This document shows positions 58,077 through 64,000 of a stretch of 64,000 nt of DNA, one piece after another. The translations under genes and the position numbers were made by a program. The notes under the pieces are model-generated. The model saw only the letters and a list, made by a program, of their open reading frames with translations. It was not told the DNA's origin and did no database searches. Positions within the stretch are counted from its first letter, which is position 1. Every line of letters starts with the position of its first letter. Source of the DNA: Amphimedon queenslandica (lineage: Eukaryota; Porifera; Demospongiae; Haplosclerida; Niphatidae); contig NW_003546263.1 in assembly GCF_000090795.2 (NCBI RefSeq), positions 394,787 to 458,786 on the forward strand, in the 5' to 3' direction.

Positions 58077-61000
58077 ATGAGAGCTAGAATGAGTCTTCAT
58101 TTCATTTTCCTATGGTCTTGGCTATTCCTTTTTTGCTCTGTGAAATGTGCAGTGGATCTTACTACACAGGAAGGGACCAGTGGTTCTGCGATAGTCGAGG
58201 CAAGTATCGCTAAAATATCTCAAGCATCCATTTTTACTGACAACGACCAGCATATGCTAAGACGTATTGCCTATGCAGAAACAAGAGACGGAGAGGATTC
58301 TGACACATATTCATCCAATGGTGGGATTTGGGGAGTTGGAGAGTCAAAATACTCGACCACAAAAAATAGATTCAATCCTCAACTTCTACAAAAGTTAAAT
58401 AAAATTAGAGAAACTTTTAAAATTGAATGGCTGAACACAAAATGGACTGACCTGAGGAAGCCATTTTATTCAGCTCTTGCTGCTCGACTCTATATGTATA
58501 AAACTATCATATGTCATTATATATATATGTAATATATATGTATTATATATTATATGTCATTACTCATTCAATTCCATTAGCATCGGACATTAATGGTCAG
58601 GGAACATACTGGGCTAACTACTACACAAGCTCTAATGGAACACAATCAGATTATGTGGCTTCTGTCAATCGATTATTAACTTTGCAAAGTAATTGTTTAT
58701 GTTTTGTTTTATGACTTTAATTATTGTATCTTATAGATTGTAGTGTAAACGCACTTGATTTATATTTTGTCATGGATGCATCTGGCAGTGTTGGACCAGA
58801 TAACTTTGATCTAATGAAAGGCTTTGTCTATAACATTACTGATAGTTTTAATGTCGGCAGTGATAGTGTTCGTGTTGGTGTAATGTCATATGCATCATCC
58901 AATTTTTACCATTTCGACCTAAACACTTACTCAACAAAATCGTCTGTTCTCACTGCTATTAATGATCTACCTTTCAGTGATGGGGGTACAAATACAGCAG
59001 AAGCTTTGGATGGAATGAGGACAAGAGGCTTCTCTACATCATATGGTGCACGTCCCAGAAGTCAAGGAGTACCACGGGTGGGGATTGTCATAACTGATGG
59101 GTATTCAAACAGTTATTCAGCCACTCTAACAGCAGCTAGCAATGTACACAATGCTCGCATCATTGTTTTTGCTATTGGCATTGCAGGAGCAAATCAAAAT
59201 GAACTCGATGCTATTGCATCTCAGCCATCTTATGTGTCTTTCGTTTCCTCCTTCAGTTTGGCACTACTGAACTCACTTCAGTTTACTCTTAGCCAGGAGT
59301 CTTGTGTTGGTAAGTATAAATACATGTAATAAGTTGTGTAAAATTCTTTTCTTCTCTGTAGCATCACCTAAAATTGAATTGAATAGTACTGTTACCGATA
59401 ATATTGGATCAGGACAAACAAAGTACCTCAATTACCCACTCCCTAATAATACTCAAGGCATTACTGTTGTCCTCAATGTGACTAATGGCTCTATTATATT
59501 GTATGCATCAACAGTTGTCTCAACACCAAATGAAGCATTTCATGAGTTTAAGCTTGTAACTAATACATATGAAGATGTTTTTATTAATCGTTCGAGCCTA
59601 AATAATTCTGGAACTGCTGATACTGTTTTTATTGCAGTTGAGGGTAATGGTACGTCAAACCAAATGCAAATCAGTGCAACCCCAGGAGATACTTCAACTG
59701 GTAGGTTGATATTAAATCATCATCCAAGTGCTATAATTAATATTGTTTGTAGAACCTGTAGCAATAGATGTGTTTGTTAATCCTAATATTTTTAAGAGCT
59801 ATGGAGCAACCATTACTGTTGAGTGCATTGCCCATGGAAAACCACAACCTGATCTGAATTGGTACATAGGTGGAACTGTTGTCAATGACCCTAACATTAA
59901 TGTGGTTAATACTATCATTGATGAAAATACTGTTAAAAGTGAGATCACTATTAGTGGCCTTACTTCAGGTAATGAAGGTTCTTATCAATGCATTGGAAGA
60001 AATCTTCTACCAAATGGAAATATTACCAGTTCGCAGTTGTTTGCACTTGATGTGTCTGGAGGTAATTTAACTAACTGTAGGGTCTAGTGGGTGTAAATGC
60101 TTTAATGGGGTTGTGTGTGTTGCAGTAGTGGGACCCCATTACATAAATTAAAGTCAGATTTATAATGTATACCAATTGTTGTGTTGTCTCTTTTAAAGCA
60201 TAAATAATATTGGAGTAGAAATGGCTTCTTACTATGCCTTCTTAAAAAATGATTTATGTGTTCTAGAGTGTGTAATGTAAGCAGCTTGAAGTGTTGACTA
60301 CCAATTATACTATAGTAGAGTAAGCTACTAGTGTGTAACAACTGCCAGATGGAGAGATACAATGTATCCTATGCTTTTAAGATAATATGTGGATAATGCA
60401 ACCATAAGACACTCCTAGTTTATTTATACAGGATTCAGTACTACTACACAAACAAAGGATAACAAAATTAAGCACAACGTAGCTAGTCTGCCTATAGTGA
60501 TATATGTTACCCTTCAGAATTACTAGCCTATTTATCTTTTATTTATTGATTTATATATTAGATTTGTAGTATTGTGTTTATTTTTACAGAATTTTGTATA
60601 CTTCCGCATAATCCTGGTCCATGTCATGGTGAATATCCACGCTGGTTTTTCAACTCTTCCTCTGGTAGTTGTGAGCCATTCCTTTATAGTGGGTGCGGAG
60701 GTAATATTAACAGGTTTAGTAGTCTACAGCAGTGCATTCAATCATGTGGTATGTTACTATAAAATAATGTGTGACTATTTTATCCTTATTTTAATGTTAA
60801 TAATAATTTTTATCACATTAATTTCATTTAGGATGTGGCAACGGAACAGCTATGAGTTGCAGCACTGACCTCTGTGAAACTAGTTCTTGCGAAGGATATG
60901 ATAATCCATTGTGTGAGATTGATTCTTGTTCTAATTGTGTAACGTTAAACATTTCGATGGGTTAAGAGATGTCACTAATCAATGTGGTAAGTTTCATTGT

Positions 61001-63439
61001 CCCACAACATTTATCTATTGCACTAGCTGGTATGTCATACATTTACAATCACAATGACTGTCACACATTGTTTCCTAATAGTATTCTCAAATTCTAAATC
61101 CTTACTTTGTTTTACCATTAAATGAATGCCTGTCTTAACTATTAAGTTTCAATTATTGGGCGAAACCTTTAGCGATGAAGTGTGTTTGTTATGGAGATAG
61201 GGTCGTCTAACTATTATTAAAAAGAAATAGCCTAATCTTCATTGAAAGCAGGTGTGATCACAATGTCATACAGCACAACAATATAGCATGGCTTGGGGGC
61301 TGAGCCCTTTTAAATTCTTTTAGTTATTTTGCATATCTCTGGTTGCCAGATTGATTAGATGCTTGAAATATGCTCAATTTTTGTGTACTATTTTTTGACA
61401 TTTGAGTCAGGGATCTGTTCCCTTAGATTTGTTGTCTTTTTCCCAGGTAAAAATTTGTTGCAATCCTATTCTTTATAGGCATTTGTGATCTTCCTAAGGA
61501 ATCTGGTCCATGCTTTGCATATTTTGAGAGGTGGTATTATAATGAAAGGTCAGGTCTCTGTGAAAAATTCATTTATGGTGGCTGTAGAGGTAATAACAAC
61601 AACTTTATGACACTGAGTAATTGTCTACAGACTTGTGCTGAAGGTAAATGACTGAAAAAATAATGATATATATATATATATGCATGCAATGTTTTAAAAT
61701 TTAGTTATTACTTATTACCATGTAGTGCGAAATTTTTAGGGCTGGAAATTTTGTGACTTTGCCTTAATTTTTGCAAATTTATGCTGTCTGCCATCTTGTA
61801 CCGGAATAATTTGAATTTTGCGAATTTAAATTTTTGCAAATCTTTAAAGAATTGCAAAATTTACAGCCCTCAAAAATTTTGTGCTATACAGTGTGCCTCA
61901 TCTTTTAAGTAATAGACGTTTAATTTTCTTGGTTTATTAGTTGCATAATTTGTATTTATTTTAAAGGTGATAAAACATGTCCAGGAGGTGTGAATAATGA
62001 AGAGTGTTATTCTGATCCTTGTCTAACTTCTCATTGCCCTAACTATGAGGATGCTGTCTGCATACCTAACCATTGTGGAGAATGTTCAGCTCATTTTTAC
62101 AACAGTTCTGGACACGATGTTACAATGATGTGCAGTAAGATAATGTGATGACTCACACTTTTCATATTATGGCCAATGTATTTGTGAGACAATGCAATAT
62201 TTAAAACTAATTTTTGAATTTTAGATGACTGTCCACCAGAAAAACCAGCAGTTAGGTGTTTTATCAATGAATGTGATCATAAAACATGTCCAAACTTGCC
62301 TCCAACTGAATGTCAGTTGGATGTGTGTGGGTCATGCAAAGCACATTATTACTTGAATGACACTGAAGTGACTGATATTTGCAGTAAGTGACTTTTTATG
62401 GTATACATGTACCGTATAGCAGGTAATTTTGGAAGGGATTAAATTTGGCAAATTTGGCATTTTGATAGCCATTCGCCAAAATAAAAACCCGCTATTTTGA
62501 GCCATTATACGCATGCTCAATGCCACGTGGCCACAAATTTGCCAAATTAAAAGCCGCCAATCACCAAAACTTAGCAATTTGCCAGAATTTAGCCCGTTCA
62601 AATTTACCCGCTATACGGTATGTCTATTTGATGACAATGTATTGCGGTGGAGAATTACATGTATAGTATTGGCCATTGGCAGTTCCATTAAAATTAACAT
62701 TTCAACTATAAAATTTGCCAAAATTAATTATTTCAATCCGAGCATGCTAAATAACATGTAGTTAAAGATTTCCATTGTATAATTCTCCAATTGCTTATTA
62801 TGCACCAAATAAATCAATCTTTTAGGGTATCAGCAGGGTATTCAATCACATTTGTATACTTTTTTATCTGATTACTTATTTTTGATAGATGCATGTCCAG
62901 CTGATGGCCAGATATTTAAAGACTGTGGTGGCTCATGTGAGAGGACTTGTGATGATGTACTATCACAGGATCCTTTTATTTGTGATGTACATTATTGTGT
63001 ACCTGGTTGTGGATGCCCTGCTGGACAAGTACAATTTATGTTTTAAACTGTTTAACATGTTGGAATATATAGTTGCGCTTAATATTGGCAATTTTATTTT
63101 GTATTAGTGGTTTTTGGAGAATTTACACCCACATGACATTGAGCATATTGCTAAGAATATGACATAATTATTTTAAAATTTATTTTGGATTTTTAATTGT
63201 TTGCCTACCAATCGCCAAAATAAACCCTATCAATTTTTTGCTTATTTTACTAATAATTATGTCATCATAATCATGATTTTTTTAAATGCATAAAAATTAT
63301 GTGTATGTGTAGGTATTGGATAAATCAAACCAAAGGTGTGTGTATCCAGACCAATGTCTTTGTACAGGTCAATGTGATCCAGTACCCAATAATTGCTCGA
63401 GTATATCTTATGACGAATGCAACTGTACCATATGTGAAG
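58077..63439 (+). CDS. Receptor paralog copy 3: lysozyme-like + vWA + Ig + Kunitz/Cys-rich/TIL (3' end beyond window)
   Basis: The first half matches copies 1 and 2: signal peptide (IFLWSWLFLFCSVKC), N-terminal module (AYAETRDG, SNGGIWGVGE), vWA (58737-59309), beta-sandwich module (59362-59700) and Ig (59753-60061). After the Ig exon, Fn3 domains are replaced by Kunitz (60590-60748), a Cys-rich exon (60832-60986), Kunitz (61479-61643), two more Cys-rich exons (61967-62134, 62225-62383) and a TIL-type region (62889-63028, 63313-63439). The gene continues past 64000. No transmembrane segment is seen, so it may be secreted. Two oddities: an AT-rich insertion with a stop codon in exon 1, which reads through if spliced as an intron (58513-58580), and a frame change with TAA at 60963 in the first Cys-rich exon. 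It may therefore be damaged, or the sequence may have a small error. Translation may start at 58077 or at the Met at 58089. Confidence 0.75.
58513..58580 (+). other. Probable novel AT-rich intron (or disrupting insertion) in copy 3
   Basis: Copies 1 and 2 read straight through ARLYMLVITQSIPLAS. Copy 3 has TA-rich extra sequence here with an in-frame TAA. Splicing from GTCATT at 58513 to CCATTAG at 58580 restores frame (ARLYMYKTIIS joined to DINGQGTYW) and gives a 68-base intron of normal size for this genome. The donor is weak. The duplicated ATATGTCATT at both ends of the AT tract suggests a local tandem duplication. Confidence 0.5.
60590..60748 (+). other. Kunitz/BPTI domain 1 (copy 3)
   Basis: All six cysteines are present: CILP, GPCHGEYPRWFFN, GSCEPFLYSGCGGNINRF, LQQCIQSC. 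The residue after the second Cys (P1 position) is His, not Lys or Arg, so trypsin inhibition is unlikely on family knowledge. The exon has phase-1 boundaries compatible with the Ig exon before it. Confidence 0.9.
60832..60986 (+). other. Cys-rich module with frame disruption (copy 3)
   Basis: The exon starts CGNGTAMSCSTDLCE and continues to IDSCSNC, then the frame runs into a TAA at 60963. In another frame the rest reads KHFDGLRDVTNQC, matching the related modules downstream (CSAHFYNSSGHDVTMMC and CKAHYYLNDTEVTDIC). The shift maps to the GTGT at about 60937-60940. Confidence 0.65.
61479..61643 (+). other. Kunitz/BPTI domain 2 (copy 3)
   Basis: Six cysteines: ICDLP, GPCFAYFERWYYN, GLCEKFIYGGCRGNNNNF, LSNCLQTC. 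P1 is Phe, which would favour chymotrypsin-like targets if it inhibits at all. Confidence 0.9.
61716..61892. repeat. MITE copy in a copy-3 intron
   Basis: TACCATGTAGTGCGAAATTT at the left and AAAATTTTGTGCTATACAGT at the right are imperfect inverted repeats. The interior is TTTGCAAATTT-rich. It is intronic, between Kunitz 2 and the next Cys-rich exon. Confidence 0.65.
61967..62383 (+). other. Two consecutive Cys-rich modules (copy 3)
   Basis: Exon 61967-62134 has CPGGVNNEECYSDPC, HCPNYEDAVC, CGECSAHFYN and HDVTMMC. Exon 62225-62383 has CPPEKPAVRCFINEC, CPNLPPTECQLDVCG, CKAHYYLND and EVTDIC. This Cys pattern accompanies Kunitz domains in several invertebrate secreted proteins; I know no settled name for it. 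Confidence 0.7.
62410..62620. repeat. Best-preserved MITE of the TACCGTATA family (intronic)
   Basis: The left end TACCGTATAGCAGGTAATTT pairs with a right end whose reverse complement is TACCGTATAGCGGGTAAATT. The interior has TTTGGCATTTTGATAGCCAT, GAGCCATTATACGCATGCTC and GCCACGTGGCCACAAATTTG. At 211 bp it is the reference copy used here to recognise the others. Confidence 0.85.
62889..63439 (+). other. TIL-type trypsin-inhibitor-like Cys-rich domain (copy 3)
   Basis: Exon 62889-63028 encodes CPADGQIFKDCGGSCERTC and ICDVHYCVPGCGCPAGQ; exon 63313-63439 continues with VLDKSNQRCVYPDQCLC and a further CDPVPNNC, CNCTIC tail. The order CG(G)SC..TC...C..GC.CP.G......C.....C.C is the TIL signature found in serpin-like small inhibitors and in mucin/vWF proteins. 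Confidence 0.8.
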
Positions 63440-63634
63440 GTAAGCTGTATACCAGGTACATGTACAATTGTTCAAATAAAATTAATTTTTAATAAGTTAT
63501 TAAGATATGGGATCAATTACATAGTTGTAAAGATGCTCAAAAATCTTGCCAAAGATTCTGTAGTACAGGTTTTTTGGCCATATTTTATCAATAATGGTTT
63601 GAGCATAAATATTAAAAAAAATTTTTTTATAACA

Positions 63635-63841
63635 TACCGTATAGGGAGTATATTTTCCAGGGAAAATATTTCACAAAAAATCACCTTTCAACATATTCAC
63701 AAGAAAAAATTTTATGCATTTTTTTCTACTGATCATTATATGACAGAAAAAATTAATAAATAAAAATTTTCACGAATTTTTTTAATTATCTGCAAAATTA
63801 GCAAAATTAAATCCCCATAAAATATACTCTCTATACTGTAT
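63635..63841. repeat. MITE copy with TACCGTATAGGGAG termini
   Basis: The left end TACCGTATAGGGAGTATATT is matched at the right by a reverse complement reading TACAGTATAGAGAGTATATT. The interior is rich in TTTTCAC/AAATTTT. It lies in an intron or 3' part of copy 3, after the last exon I can place. 63842-64000 shows nothing. Confidence 0.7.
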
Positions 63842-64000
63842 ACATGACCTGATGTTGTATATTTATTTTGAGCTGATTATGGTCAAGTTTAAATTTTTCA
63901 TAAATTTTTAAAAGCATTTTGTAGACATACACTATAGTGCATTGCTTGTAAGCTCATGAAGCGTGCTGTTTAGTTCACTTAGCAATTAGCATGCTTTGTA

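Noticed and set aside
60102-60362. A minus-strand frame in the intron after the copy-3 Ig exon
   Set aside because: No coding signature; the flanking exons are on the plus strand and join across it.

Overview
The window is animal nuclear DNA, AT-rich, with intron-dense genes (introns mostly 50-80 bp, GTAAG...TATAG), many small inverted-repeat elements and many TACATGTA-type palindromes. Gene content (a PTB/harmonin-homology scaffold, a USP47 relative, a MEI1 relative, and giant vWA/Ig/Fn3 receptors) and compact introns suggest a demosponge, probably Amphimedon-like. The organism call is inference. No bacterial or organellar signal is seen.

Layout. 1-1947: non-coding, with an inverted-repeat element and a degenerate tRNA-like sequence. 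1948-7775 (+): a 12-exon gene for a CCM2/malcavernin-like adaptor (PTB domain, then harmonin-homology-like domain) greatly enlarged by polyproline, a lysine-rich segment and four C-terminal P-x-W-K motifs. 8069-13960 (-): a multi-exon helical-repeat protein resembling MEI1, a meiotic double-strand-break factor; it converges on the first gene. 16230-18664 (-): a single-pass Ig/Fn3 receptor. 19776-25022 (-): a gene matching the C-terminal, non-catalytic half of USP47; no peptidase domain is present in the window.

25336 to the right edge holds three tandem plus-strand paralogs. All start with a signal peptide, a conserved module that resembles lysozyme/transglycosylase folds, a von Willebrand A domain with an intact MIDAS motif, a beta-sandwich module and an Ig domain. 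Copies 1 (25336-39263) and 2 (47093-57773) continue with about 29 and at least 22 fibronectin III domains, nearly all one domain per phase-1/phase-1 exon, then a transmembrane helix and a divergent cytoplasmic tail. Copy 3 (58077 to beyond the window) switches after the Ig exon to Kunitz, cysteine-rich and TIL-type modules and carries an AT-rich insertion and a probable frameshift. Copies 1 and 2 are a mosaic of nearly identical and strongly diverged exons, introns included, as expected from gene conversion or unequal crossing-over. Each has an N-filled assembly gap in the corresponding part of its array.

39264-47092 separates copies 1 and 2. I see no convincing host gene there. It holds many MITE-like elements, including a hAT-type insertion with perfect 16-bp termini and an 8-bp target duplication nested inside a larger inverted-repeat element. 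Exon boundaries were read by eye from splice signals, frame and domain continuity and have not been tested against transcripts.
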